From Marinobacter salicampi (lineage in GTDB: Bacteria > Pseudomonadota > Gammaproteobacteria > Pseudomonadales > Oleiphilaceae), in assembly GCF_011074795.1 (NCBI RefSeq), contig NZ_JAAMPF010000029.1, positions 62,001 through 126,000 on the forward strand: a stretch of 64,000 nt of DNA. Reading direction: 5' to 3'. The notes under the pieces were generated by a model. It was given only the letters and a program-made list of their open reading frames with translations. It was not told the origin of the DNA and searched no databases. Below, in pieces: positions 17,156-26,627 of this stretch (positions within the stretch are counted from its first letter, which is position 1; every line of letters starts with the position of its first letter). A program made the position numbers and the translations under genes.

Positions 17156-18634
17156 CTATGGGAACTCCTGCGGGGGACTGAAGCCGGCAAGGCCCTTATT
17201 TTCCAGCAATTCTGCGAACCTGATAGTGGTCAGGTCCATGCCGGGGGCTCCGATGACCTGAACGCTGAAGGGCAGGCCGGCTTGCGTTCTTCCGATGGGT
17301 ACGGAGGTCGCTGGCAGGCCTAGGAGGGTGGCCAATGCGATCCAGCAGAACTGGTCCATGTAGGCTCTTGGCTTGCCGTTCACCAGGATACGGCGCTTGA
17401 ATACCGGGTCTGAATGGTCATGCCGTATGGCGGTGGTTGGTGTGATTGGGGTCAGCATCACATCGAAATCCTTGAACAGAGCGTCGATCTGTACCCGCAT
17501 CTTTTCTCGTATCTCGTTCCGGGATGCCCACTGGTGAACCGGCTGGTTGACGCCCCGGCCGTACTCGCCAATAAACGCCGTCATCGGGCCCAACATTTTC
17601 AGCCACTTTTCCAGCCGCGCGACCCAGAGCATCTGCCGGCGCTGGCGGGGTTTCAGGGACGCGCCGACCATACTCCCCAGCAGGTTGAAGTAGACTGGCA
17701 AAATCCGGGACAGGTCGAGTAACTCATGCCGGGCAGTACTGACCAGAGCACCGCCCGACTCCAGTTTTGCAGCAAGTGCCTGGTAACCATCCGCAAGTTC
17801 TGTCTCTATGGGGCAAAGAGGGTCGTCCAGCCATAAGCCGACCCTGGCCTGGCCAAGGTCCGAAATGGAAGCAGGCGCCAGGTCCAGTTTCCAGGAGCGG
17901 TCGTCAAGCGATCGGGGTCCGGCGATGACCTTCAGTATCAGCTCCAGATCCTTTGCGTTCCGTGCAATAGGCCCGCCTTCTGCCAGGTCCGGTTGGCCAA
18001 GTGTGCCGGGCGGGCCGGGTATGTGACCACGAAATGACACCAGCGAACGACTGGGTTTATGGCCGAATACGCCACAGAAATGCGCCGGAGTTCTGATCGA
18101 TCCGGCAAGGTCACTGCCCACCTCAACGGCTGTCATGCCGGTGGCCGTGGCGGCGGCAGCACCCCCTGACGATCCGCCAGAGGTATGGTTGGTATTGTGG
18201 GGATTAAGGGTAACCCCGAACAGTTTGTTATAGCTCTGCAGGTCCGTGGCGAACACGGGCACGTTGGTTTTGCCCATGATGATGGCGCCGGCAGCAATCA
18301 GGCGCTCTACCACGTCAGCGTGGCGCTTTGGTCGGTAGTCGTGCAGGGACGAGGCCCCTGCTGTGCAGGTGAGGCCTGCTACTTCCCAGGTATCTTTCAG
18401 GGTCAGTGGCAACCCATGCAATGGGCCGGGGGTTTGGCCTTCTTTCAGGCGGTCATCCGCCTTTTTTGCCTGAGCCAGCGCGTCGTCCCCGGCTTGGGCT
18501 ACAACAGCATTGACCTCGCCATTGATTGCTTTTATGCGGTCAAGAAATACCTGGGTTACTTCAACGCTCGATAGAGTGCCTGAGCGCAGATCAGCCACAA
18601 GTTCGTGGGCTGGTCGGTAATACAAAGGAGTCAT
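17156..18634 (-). CDS. Amidase (amidase signature family)
   Basis: 492 residues, a normal length for the family. The Ser-cisSer-Lys triad is complete: Lys80 (TLKDTW), Ser155 in the GGSSGG loop and Ser179 in GSDLAGSIR; the spacings of 75 and 24 match fatty-acid amide hydrolase. It hydrolyses carboxylic amides, but the substrate cannot be read from sequence. It is not a GatA, since no gatC or gatB is next to it. There is no signal peptide, so it is cytoplasmic. It lies 45 bp after the membrane-protein gene in the same direction, so the two may be one unit. Confidence 0.92.
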   Translation of the reverse strand: MTPLYYRPAHELVADLRSGTLSSVEVTQVFLDRIKAINGEVNAVVAQAGDDALAQAKKADDRLKEGQTPGPLHGLPLTLKDTWEVAGLTCTAGASSLHDYRPKRHADVVERLIAAGAIIMGKTNVPVFATDLQSYNKLFGVTLNPHNTNHTSGGSSGGAAAATATGMTAVEVGSDLAGSIRTPAHFCGVFGHKPSRSLVSFRGHIPGPPGTLGQPDLAEGGPIARNAKDLELILKVIAGPRSLDDRSWKLDLAPASISDLGQARVGLWLDDPLCPIETELADGYQALAAKLESGGALVSTARHELLDLSRILPVYFNLLGSMVGASLKPRQRRQMLWVARLEKWLKMLGPMTAFIGEYGRGVNQPVHQWASRNEIREKMRVQIDALFKDFDVMLTPITPTTAIRHDHSDPVFKRRILVNGKPRAYMDQFCWIALATLLGLPATSVPIGRTQAGLPFSVQVIGAPGMDLTTIRFAELLENKGLAGFSPPQEFP

Positions 18635-18679
18635 AGCTGTCTCTTCTTGTTATTTAACAACATGGGCTGGTTTGTGGGC

Positions 18680-19684
18680 TTAAAGTTCTTGCCGCCAGTG
18701 CTTGACCCGCACCTGGCGTTTAACCGCTTCGATGATTTCATCCAGCAGGTTTTTCAGAGCTTCGTTCTGAACCTGCTCACCGTCCTGGGTGGTCTCGTCG
18801 GGGAGGAAGGCATTGACTATGTCTTCAATAAATCCGTGGTTACGGGTCGCGGCAAGGTCATCCAGGAGCTGATGGATAACACTGGCAACGATATCCCCCA
18901 CGGCTTCCTCCAGCGCCTCCTGAATGGTCGCGCCCAGGACTGGCAAAGCTCGTAACCGGGAAAGTTCGACATTTTGCTGAAGGGCAACATCGACACGTCC
19001 CTCAAGGTAGGTCCGCAGGGCCCCGCGGTTGGGTTCGTAGCTCTCGATGGTAGCGTCGGCCACCCGGGCCGAAATCCAGTCGGCGATCATGGCGCGGCGG
19101 GGGAACAGAATGTCATGCTTTATCCGGTCAAAAAACGGTGCTCCCCGGCTGATCTCACCCTGGACCCCCGAGAGCACCTTGATGACGATCCGGTCCGACA
19201 GCTCTTCCATGAAGGCGTCGTAATAGAACGCGAAGAACTGGAAGGTCCGCGTCTGGGTAACGTCGATGACGTTGTATTTGTGCAGCCGGTAGACAATCGA
19301 GAAGACCCGGAGGATCCTGAGAAAGCGAAAACTACCCGCGGGAATGCATCCGATGAGATCGTACCAGTGGACCACCGGATAGAAGTACCAGCGCTGGTAA
19401 ACCTGGGCTTTGATGGCGTAGAGCCAGCGGATGACGAATTCGGTCAGGAAAATGGCAACGAAAATAAGGTCATAGAACAGGAAGTTCTCGTGAATGGGCT
19501 GGTAGAATTCCTGTACAGGGGGCGCATTTTCTGCCAACAGGTTCTGCACACCTGCAAAATTATAAATCGAATCGAAAATGATGAAGGCCAGGTTGATGAT
19601 CAGCAGGCCCAGCATCAGGAAGTCCACCGTGAACCAGATCAACTGATGGCTTTTGCGCAGGTTTTCCCGATTGAGCGTAAACAT
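18680..19684 (-). CDS. Voltage-sensor-like membrane protein of unknown function
   Basis: 334 residues. The first ~150 residues hold about four membrane helices; the fourth-helix region reads FRFLRILRVFSIVYRLHK, with Arg spaced every three to four residues as in S4 voltage sensors of ion-transport proteins. No pore loop with a selectivity filter follows. Instead there is a ~180-residue soluble C-terminal domain, acidic and helical, with TIQEALEEAVGDIVASVIHQ. So it is a sensor-like domain joined to a cytoplasmic helical domain, function unknown. The neighbouring amidase gene follows it closely. Confidence 0.75.
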   Translation of the reverse strand: MFTLNRENLRKSHQLIWFTVDFLMLGLLIINLAFIIFDSIYNFAGVQNLLAENAPPVQEFYQPIHENFLFYDLIFVAIFLTEFVIRWLYAIKAQVYQRWYFYPVVHWYDLIGCIPAGSFRFLRILRVFSIVYRLHKYNVIDVTQTRTFQFFAFYYDAFMEELSDRIVIKVLSGVQGEISRGAPFFDRIKHDILFPRRAMIADWISARVADATIESYEPNRGALRTYLEGRVDVALQQNVELSRLRALPVLGATIQEALEEAVGDIVASVIHQLLDDLAATRNHGFIEDIVNAFLPDETTQDGEQVQNEALKNLLDEIIEAVKRQVRVKHWRQEL

Positions 19685-20172
19685 CCAGTAGGTCCGACCT
19701 TTTTCTGTTAAAGAGGTAATAACTCGTTAAGAGTAGCGTATTTCAGTAGCGCTAACGACTGTGCAGGTTGCAGGCAACAGACGGGGGAAGTAGGGCGCCT
19801 TGATTGAAATTCGGGCCGGGGTTGATGCATCGAACCTCGAATGTTTTGCGTATACTGCTGTAATGTAATCGCAGGCAGAGCTTGAGATCGTTGGAGCAGG
19901 GTGTGGTGCCACCTTGTGGAGCCGGTTGTTCAAGCTTGAGTAGCATTAGGGAAACTCGTCTGGTGCCGGCCGCCTGAAGGCTGGCGACGAGTGTTTATTA
20001 GGGAGAAGCATGTGTTGACGTCCATTCCCGGGAATCACCCCGCCATTGTCGGGACCGGTTTTCCGGCTGCAGGAAAACTCCGCAAAGCCATGGTCAGTTC
20101 GGGCCTATTGATTGACACACCCGGTCACCGGGCAATGTTCCTTCGTTGTTCTGTAAGCAGGCCAGTGTGCTG
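19685..20172. other. 488-bp divergent region between the channel-like gene and tamA
   Basis: No protein gene is convincing. The region must carry promoters for both directions. Its most visible element is the strong GC-rich inverted repeat at 19955-19991, about 180 bp before tamA. Confidence 0.5.
19955..19991 (+). repeat. Strong GC-rich inverted repeat upstream of tamA
   Basis: CTCGTC (19955-19960) pairs with GACGAG (19986-19991), and GCCGGCC (19965-19971) pairs with GGCTGGC (19979-19985), leaving a TGGT bulge on one side and a 7-base loop: 13 pairs in all. It is followed by TGTTTATT, too weak for a clear terminator. It may be a structured leader or a terminator of an unseen short transcript. 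Confidence 0.55.
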
Positions 20173-21906
20173 ATGCGAAAGCGGGCTCGCTGGTATTATC
20201 TGCACGCTCTCCTGAGCTTGTGTCTGTTTCCCGCAGGTGCCTGGGGGAACCAGCTGGAAGTGAAGATCAAGGGTGACTATCCCGAGCTGCAGAAAAATGC
20301 GGAAGTCTTTCTAGGTGAGATTGAAGATCGCTCGCCGGATAATTTGCGACGATATGCCAGTCATGCCGAAGACCAGGTGAGAGAAGCGCTTCGGGCACTG
20401 GGCTATTACTCCCCTGATATCTCCCATCAGGTGACAGATCAGGACCCGCCGAAGCTTGTGCTGGAAGTCGAGCCTGGGGCGCCCGTCCGGATCGAGTCGC
20501 GCAGGGTAGAAGTCACAGGACCTGCCGCCAGTGATCCGGAGTTTAAGCCCGTTAAGGCAGAGCAGATTGCTCCAGGCAAGGTGCTGGATCATTCGGCTTA
20601 CGCCAGTGTCAAAAGCACCATCCAGAACCGGGCGCGCAGGCTCGGGTACTTTGACGGGACTTTTTCCCAAAGCCGGCTGGAAGTGGATCCCGAGACGGAA
20701 GCCGCAAACATCCAGCTGGTGTTTCAAAGCGGCGAGCGCTACCGGTTGGGAGAGGTATCATTCGAGCCGGGACATGGCTTCGAGGAAGAGCTCCTGCGCC
20801 GGTTTGTGACCTTCGATCCGGACACCCTTTACCACGCTGATAAGGTCGCCCAGTTGAACAGTGACCTTTCCAACAGTGGCTATTTTTCTCAAGTGAATGT
20901 GAATGCTTCGCCCCAGGACGCCCGGAATGGAACCATTCCGGTCACAATCAGCCTGACCCGCAGGGACCCACGTTCTGTGGCTGCCGGTATAGGTTTCTCC
21001 ACCAATGTTGGTCCCAGGCTTCGGGGTAGCTGGACTGAGCACTGGATTAATCCCGAGGGCCATCGCCGCGGGGTCGAGACGGAACTGTCTGCCCCCAGTC
21101 AGAGCCTGAGTACCTGGTATGAACTTCCCCTGGACCCGCCCATGACCGATTCCATAAGGATGACCGCGGGTTACCTCAGGGAAGATATCGAGGATGTCGA
21201 ATCAGAGCTGCTCACCCTGGGGCCACAGTGGCAGCACCAGTTCGATAATGACTGGCAGCAGATAGTCTCCCTGCGCTGGCAGGGCGAGCGTTTCAGGATT
21301 GGCGATGAGCCGTCGGAAACCAGCCGCTTGCTGCTTCCGGGGGTGGGCTATTCCAAGCTTTCCGCTGACTCTCCCCTGGACCCTTCTGAGGGCTACCGCC
21401 TGCAGTTGGACGTTACCGGGGCCCACCGCAGCTTTTTCTCGGACGCTGACATACTGCAGGTCGTTGCTCTGGCCCGCGGCCTGACAACCGTTGGCAACGG
21501 ACACCGATTTCTGGCCCGCCTCCAAGTGGGTGGTATAGCCACCAATCAGTTTTCCGATGTGCCGCCCTCCCTGAGATTTTTCGCCGGCGGCGACCAGAGC
21601 GTGCGTGGCTACGGTTACGAAACACTCTCCCCTGAAGACGAGAACGGAACCGACGCCGGTGGGCGCTTCCTGGTGGTGGGCAGCCTTGAGTACCAATTCC
21701 CCTTGACCGATACCTGGCGTCTGGCCGCCTTTGTGGACGAGGGCAACTCCATGGACTCACTATCGGACTCTCTTGCCACCGGGGTCGGGGCCGGGGTCCG
21801 GTGGGTCAGCCCAGTGGGACCTTTACGGCTGGACATTGCCAAGGGACTGGACGAGGAATTCGGCGGTGAGTGGAGAATCCACTTTTCCATGGGGCCCGAG
21901 TTATGA
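20173..21906 (+). CDS. tamA: Translocation and assembly module outer-membrane protein TamA
   Basis: 577 residues from the ATG at 20173, the same length as E. coli TamA; a GTG at 20167 in frame is equally well placed for AAGCAGG. A signal peptide (about residues 1-26) is followed by POTRA domains (to about residue 260) and a C-terminal Omp85 beta-barrel with the usual FFAGGDQSVRGYGYETLSP block. TamA sits in the outer membrane and with TamB helps insert outer-membrane proteins and move phospholipids. Its stop overlaps the start of tamB (ATGA), so the two are translated together. Confidence 0.95.
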   Translation: MRKRARWYYLHALLSLCLFPAGAWGNQLEVKIKGDYPELQKNAEVFLGEIEDRSPDNLRRYASHAEDQVREALRALGYYSPDISHQVTDQDPPKLVLEVEPGAPVRIESRRVEVTGPAASDPEFKPVKAEQIAPGKVLDHSAYASVKSTIQNRARRLGYFDGTFSQSRLEVDPETEAANIQLVFQSGERYRLGEVSFEPGHGFEEELLRRFVTFDPDTLYHADKVAQLNSDLSNSGYFSQVNVNASPQDARNGTIPVTISLTRRDPRSVAAGIGFSTNVGPRLRGSWTEHWINPEGHRRGVETELSAPSQSLSTWYELPLDPPMTDSIRMTAGYLREDIEDVESELLTLGPQWQHQFDNDWQQIVSLRWQGERFRIGDEPSETSRLLLPGVGYSKLSADSPLDPSEGYRLQLDVTGAHRSFFSDADILQVVALARGLTTVGNGHRFLARLQVGGIATNQFSDVPPSLRFFAGGDQSVRGYGYETLSPEDENGTDAGGRFLVVGSLEYQFPLTDTWRLAAFVDEGNSMDSLSDSLATGVGAGVRWVSPVGPLRLDIAKGLDEEFGGEWRIHFSMGPEL

Positions 21907-24900
21907 CGAGCAAACCGGACGAGGCCAAAGCCAAGACCACCAAAAAGATGACGGGCAAGCGAAAGCTGGTCTGGGCCCTCATCGCCCTGGTGTTTGTTGT
22001 GGTGGTGTTGCCGTTGCTGCTGCTCGCGGGGGCCTATATGGCCCTTCGCACGGATGCGGGCACGGCTTGGGTACTGGAACAGGTGGACGGGCTCGAGGTG
22101 CGCGCAGGCGAGGGCTCACTTGTTGGCGACTGGCGGGCTGACTACCTGTTGTGGCAAGGCTACGGCGTTCGGCTTGAGCTCGACTCACCCCGCCTTGCCT
22201 GGTCGCCAACCTGCCTGTTTCGTAAAACGCTCTGTATCGACACTCTGAAAGCGCAGACCATCAATCTCGACCTGCAACCCGGCGACGATGAGGAGGTCGG
22301 GGAAAGCGCCGAAACGGGCCCATTCCAGCTGCCGGAAGTGGACCTCCCCATAGCACTGGCCATTGGCGATGTCGAGCTGGGAGAGTTTGCCGTCAATGGC
22401 GGTCTGATTTGGGACACCCTGAGGCTGGAGGCGCAGGGATCGGGCTCCTCGGTTGAGCTGCAGCATGTCTATTTCAAGCGCGACACCATTACGGTCGAGG
22501 CAGCTGGCCGTGTCACCATGCGTGGCGACTGGCCCCTCAATCTGGACGTAGACACTGTTCTGCCACCCATTGACGGCAAAGACTGGAATCTCAGTCTCGC
22601 GCTGGCGGGCAGTGCCAGGGATCTGCGGATTGAAGGCAGCAGTTCCGGCTACCTGGATGGGGACCTGAGCGGTCGCACCGCCCCTCTTGATCCCGACCTG
22701 CCGGCAAGGCTGACCCTGGAGTCGGCCGAGTTTCTGCCACTGGCCGCCTTGCCGCCAACCCTGACACTGCAAGACTGGAACCTTGCCTTGGAGGGCAGTC
22801 TGGCCAAGGGCTTCGAACTGGACACTAATGCCCATTTGCCGGGCGCTCGCGGCGCCATTGAACTTGGGCTGACCGGTCTGGTCGCTACGACCCAGGCTGA
22901 GGATCTGGTGCTGACCCTATCAGCCCCGTACCACCGGCAGGAAAAAGCCTCCGACCTGAAGGTCGTGGCGGGTGTCGACTGGAGCGATCCGCTGAGCGCT
23001 GAGGCCAGCTTTGAGCTGCAACACTTTCCCTGGTACGACCTGCTCCCTGACATGGAGCCGTTACCGGTCACGGTCAATACTCTCTCTGGCGTGGCGAACT
23101 ATCAGGACGGCCAATACGATGCTGAGCTCAGCGCAGGGATTGATGGCCCCACTGGCGAAACGACTCTGGAGACTGAGCTTGCCGGCGATATGACCGAGGT
23201 TAGTATCAAAAGGCTTATGGTGCAGACCGGGCCGGGCCGGCTTGAGGGCGATGCCCGGATCAGCTTTGCGGAGCAATTGGCCTGGCAGGCAAATCTGGCC
23301 CTTGAACGGTTCAATCCGGGCTTCTGGCTGCCAGAGCTGGAGGCTGACCTTAGTGGCAGGGTACAGACGGAAGGTTCCCTGGACGAGGAAGGTCAGCCCG
23401 ACCTGACCGCCGGCTGGGAGCTGGCAGGCACCTGGCAGGACAACGAGACCCGTACCCACGGCAGCATTGCTGCCGAGCAAAACAGGTGGACGCTGGAAGA
23501 TCTTGAGCTGGTGGTGGGGGATAACCGCATCACGGGTAACGGTCGGTGGCATGACGAGCTGAGTGCGGCGCTTTCACTGGATCTGCCCGACCTCGCGGTA
23601 TTCCTGCCGGGCCTTGAGGGTCGTTTGCAGGGCGACATTCAGGCAGGTGGACGGCCCGAGCAACCGACAGGACAGGTTTCGATCACCGGCTCAAACATTG
23701 GCTGGCAGGACCAGGTGGCCATAGCCAGTCTGGATGTGGCCGCAAGCATAACCGAGGACCAGTCGGTGCAGGCGAAGGTAATGGCACAGCGCATCGTTGC
23801 CGCCGGCCAGGAGATCCGGGAAGCCGGCCTGGACCTTTCAGGTACACTGGAGGAACACAGTCTGCTGGTTCAGGTCGACCACGAGCAACTTGCCACAAGA
23901 CTCAGATTCAATGGTGGCTGGAGTGAAGGCTGGCAGGGCGCTCTGGCTGAAGGCCGGATAGAACTGGTCGAGCAGGAACAAGTCTGGTTTCTGGCAGACC
24001 CTGCGAGCCTGATTTACACCGCGGCCGGCCAGGTGACCCTGGGTCAGCATTGCTGGCAGTGGCAGGCCAGCTCCGTCTGCGCTGATGACCAGTCACTGGC
24101 TCCGGTTCTGGCCCTGAATTACCGTCTTGACAATTTTCCGGCCCAGGCCCTGGCACCAGTGCTGCCAGAGAACCTGCGGTGGCAAACCATGATCAACGGC
24201 CAGCTTGTGCTCGACATGACCGATGCCGGACCCGATGGCACTATCAGGCTGGACGCAGCGCCAGGGGAGGTGTCGGTGCTTGTTGAAGAGGACTGGGAGG
24301 TCTTCCGGTACGACACCTTAAATACCGAGGTGGTGCTCAACCCGGAAGCAGCGGATATCAGTCTGGAACTGGCAGGACCGGAGATGGGTCGCTTCACCAT
24401 GGCAATGACGGTAGACCCGGTGGCTGAAGGTCGGCCCGTCGATGGCCAGTTTCGTCTCCAGGGGCTGGATCTTGCCCTGGCCAGTGCCTTTGTGCCGTTT
24501 GAGGACTTTGGCGGCGAGTTCAATGGCGAGGGGACATTCAATGGACCGCTCATGGACCCGCGATTGCAGGGGCAGCTGGCCTTGACGAATGGCCGCCTGG
24601 TAGACCCGTCATTGCCTTTGGCCTTCAAAGACTTGGAGGTCATGCTTGAATTTGCCGGCAGGGAGGCAGAGATTGAGGGCCGCTGGCAAAGTGGAGAGCA
24701 GGGCAAAGGCGCGATTGATGGCCGTCTTAACTGGGAAAATGAGCCTCTGGTGAGGATCGATATTACCGGCGAACGTCTGCCTCTGAGCTACGAACCCTAC
24801 GCAAGGCTTGATATCGCGCCCGATATAACGGTGGCGCTCGAGCAGGGTGATCTGAGCATTACCGGCAAAGTTGATGTGCCTCGCGGGGAAATTGAGGTTC

Positions 24901-25676
24901 GCCGACTTCCGGAGCAGGCGGTGTCAGTGTCGGGCGATGAAGTTGTCGTTGGCGAGCAGGACGGGGAACCGGAGGAAGGAGGCCTGCAGTCACTGAATAT
25001 GGACGTCACGGTGAACGTCGGCGAGGAAGAGGTGAGCTTTTCGGGTTTCGGGGTCAGCGGCAACCTCAAGGGCTCCCTGCGGATTGGCAATGATATGGAC
25101 ACCCGGGGCGCCCTGCGTCTGGTTGATGGCGAGTACAAGGCCTACGGGCAGGAACTCGAGCTGAGACGGGCACGTCTGGTGTTTGTCGGGCCGGTATCCG
25201 AACCTTACCTCGACATTGAAGCGATCCGCACAGTGGGCTCGGTCACTGCCGGCTTACGGCTGAGTGGGCCTGTGTCAGAGCCTCGTACAGAGGTGTTTTC
25301 AGAGCCTTCAATGCCTGAGAGTGAGGCTCTGTCGTACCTTGTGCTCGGCCGGCCCCTGCGAAGCAGCGGCGATGATGGCCAGCTTGGTCAGGCAGCGCTC
25401 GCTCTGGGGTTGGCCCAGACCGGTGGATTGACCCGTGGAGTCGGCGAAGAACTGGGTATACGGGATCTGACTCTTGAGGCGGAAGGGTCCGGAGACAGCG
25501 CTTCGGTGGTAGCAAGCGGCTATATTTCCGATAAGTTAAGCATCCGCTATGGTGTCGGCGTGTTCGAGCCGGTAACAAAAGTCGCTCTGCGCTATGATCT
25601 TGGCCAGTACTTCTATGTTGAAGCCGCCAGTGGTCTTGCAGCGTCACTGGACGTTTTCTATAGCCGGGATTTCTAG
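21903..25676 (+). CDS. tamB: Translocation and assembly module inner-membrane protein TamB
   Basis: 1257 residues from the ATG at 21903, close to the 1259 of E. coli TamB. An N-terminal cytoplasmic lysine-rich stretch and one membrane helix (ALIALVFVVVVLPLLLLAGAY) are followed by over 1100 residues of alternating beta strands (AsmA/YhdP-like groove) and the conserved C-terminal TamB (DUF490) domain, with SYLVLGRPL and SIRYGVGVFEPV. It spans the periplasm and contacts TamA. The ATGA overlap with tamA and the terminator after the stop mark the pair as an operon. Confidence 0.95.
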   Translation: MTSKPDEAKAKTTKKMTGKRKLVWALIALVFVVVVLPLLLLAGAYMALRTDAGTAWVLEQVDGLEVRAGEGSLVGDWRADYLLWQGYGVRLELDSPRLAWSPTCLFRKTLCIDTLKAQTINLDLQPGDDEEVGESAETGPFQLPEVDLPIALAIGDVELGEFAVNGGLIWDTLRLEAQGSGSSVELQHVYFKRDTITVEAAGRVTMRGDWPLNLDVDTVLPPIDGKDWNLSLALAGSARDLRIEGSSSGYLDGDLSGRTAPLDPDLPARLTLESAEFLPLAALPPTLTLQDWNLALEGSLAKGFELDTNAHLPGARGAIELGLTGLVATTQAEDLVLTLSAPYHRQEKASDLKVVAGVDWSDPLSAEASFELQHFPWYDLLPDMEPLPVTVNTLSGVANYQDGQYDAELSAGIDGPTGETTLETELAGDMTEVSIKRLMVQTGPGRLEGDARISFAEQLAWQANLALERFNPGFWLPELEADLSGRVQTEGSLDEEGQPDLTAGWELAGTWQDNETRTHGSIAAEQNRWTLEDLELVVGDNRITGNGRWHDELSAALSLDLPDLAVFLPGLEGRLQGDIQAGGRPEQPTGQVSITGSNIGWQDQVAIASLDVAASITEDQSVQAKVMAQRIVAAGQEIREAGLDLSGTLEEHSLLVQVDHEQLATRLRFNGGWSEGWQGALAEGRIELVEQEQVWFLADPASLIYTAAGQVTLGQHCWQWQASSVCADDQSLAPVLALNYRLDNFPAQALAPVLPENLRWQTMINGQLVLDMTDAGPDGTIRLDAAPGEVSVLVEEDWEVFRYDTLNTEVVLNPEAADISLELAGPEMGRFTMAMTVDPVAEGRPVDGQFRLQGLDLALASAFVPFEDFGGEFNGEGTFNGPLMDPRLQGQLALTNGRLVDPSLPLAFKDLEVMLEFAGREAEIEGRWQSGEQGKGAIDGRLNWENEPLVRIDITGERLPLSYEPYARLDIAPDITVALEQGDLSITGKVDVPRGEIEVRRLPEQAVSVSGDEVVVGEQDGEPEEGGLQSLNMDVTVNVGEEEVSFSGFGVSGNLKGSLRIGNDMDTRGALRLVDGEYKAYGQELELRRARLVFVGPVSEPYLDIEAIRTVGSVTAGLRLSGPVSEPRTEVFSEPSMPESEALSYLVLGRPLRSSGDDGQLGQAALALGLAQTGGLTRGVGEELGIRDLTLEAEGSGDSASVVASGYISDKLSIRYGVGVFEPVTKVALRYDLGQYFYVEAASGLAASLDVFYSRDF

Positions 25677-25725
25677 GTGTCGCAAAACGTGTCGAGCGAG
25701 AAAGCGCCGAGAAAGTGCAGAGGAA

Positions 25726-25752
25726 GTGTCGCCAAAGTGCCGACACCTTTTT
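25726..25752 (+). terminator. Rho-independent terminator of tamAB
   Basis: GTGTCG (25726-25731) pairs with CGACAC (25741-25746) and is followed by CTTTTT. It lies 50 bp after the tamB stop and just before the convergent SIMPL gene. Confidence 0.6.
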
Positions 25753-25763
25753 ACTCGTGTCGT

Positions 25764-26453
25764 CTATTCGAGCTCGAACGTAGCACTGACGCTCACCTGA
25801 AGTTCCCGGGGTCCAATGCTGGAAACCGGTGAGCTTCCCCGGGCTTCCGCCATCATCATCGGTACCGGCCGTCCGCCACCGTTAACGTTGATCGACTTGA
25901 CCCTGCCGCAGCTCATGTTCAGCTCTTGGGCAACGAACTTGCATTGGGCGCGGGCATCGGCAATGGCCCGGGCTGTTGCCTTGCGTTGGAAGCCCTGTTC
26001 GTCTGAGTGATAGAACTGCTCGGGCCCAAGGTGATACTCCATTCCAAGTGACTGTGCGACCGATACCAGAGGGTTCAAAAGGTCGAGGTCATTTACGCTG
26101 AAAGTCACGGCCTGGGAGGCAACACTCCATCGTTGAAGCTCCGCACTGCCGCCCTTCTCAGGGCGACTGCGAGTGTAGAGATTGAGGTTGGCGTCAGTGT
26201 AATCGTTCAGTTGGCCGCGATACTGATCTATGGCTTCATTCCAGTCACTAATCATGGCGTTCACTTTGCGCGTAGCCTGGTCAGCATCCTGCTCTTCGAC
26301 GGCTGCCGTAAACCGAAGCCGGGCACTGTCGGGAATGTACTCGACCGACCCTTCACCGGTGAGGCTCACTTCGCTGGCCGTTGAGAGCGCTGGCGATGCC
26401 AGGGCGAGACCGATGATCAGGGTGGTGGCATAACGGACTGAACTCGAGGGCAT
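25764..26453 (-). CDS. SIMPL-domain (DUF541) periplasmic protein
   Basis: 229 residues from the ATG at 26453, which has GGAG six bases upstream; an ATG at 26465 in frame has none. A signal peptide (ending near STA) leads to a SIMPL domain: EVSLTGEGSVEYIPDSA at the start, then the helix AIADARAQCKFVAQELNM. Family members such as YggE/BP26 form ring or channel-like oligomers in the periplasm or outer membrane and affect oxidative stress or signalling; the molecular role is not settled. It converges on tamB and follows the amidotransferase gene after a 170-bp structured gap. Confidence 0.85.
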   Translation of the reverse strand: MPSSSVRYATTLIIGLALASPALSTASEVSLTGEGSVEYIPDSARLRFTAAVEEQDADQATRKVNAMISDWNEAIDQYRGQLNDYTDANLNLYTRSRPEKGGSAELQRWSVASQAVTFSVNDLDLLNPLVSVAQSLGMEYHLGPEQFYHSDEQGFQRKATARAIADARAQCKFVAQELNMSCGRVKSINVNGGGRPVPMMMAEARGSSPVSSIGPRELQVSVSATFELE

Positions 26454-26553
26454 AAGCGTCTCCATACTTTAAAACAAGCATCGGGTTTAATTGAGCGGAC
26501 TGGAATCGGCTGATGCCCTTTCTCCGGTAGTAGCTGGTAACTATGAGACAAGC

Positions 26554-26603
26554 GGGCTGAAAACTGAAGCCCCGACATAGGTGGCGCCTATGGAAAGTCC
26601 GGG
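26554..26603 (-). repeat. Paired inverted repeats in the leader of the SIMPL gene
   Basis: Two adjacent hairpins: GGGCT/AGCCC (26554-26572) and CATAGG/CCTATG (26576-26592), the second extended by CCCGAC against GTCCGGG with one bulged base. They lie 100-150 bp upstream of the SIMPL start on its strand and after the amidotransferase stop. No T-run follows on the minus strand, so they may be an mRNA structure and not a terminator. Confidence 0.35.
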
Positions 26604-26627
26604 AGAGGGGTGCCGAATTGGCCAACG

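Noticed and set aside
19991-20173. A 60-codon frame just before tamA
   Set aside because: It begins inside the inverted repeat arm with a GTG, has no good ribosome site and no protein-like composition; it is better seen as leader sequence.
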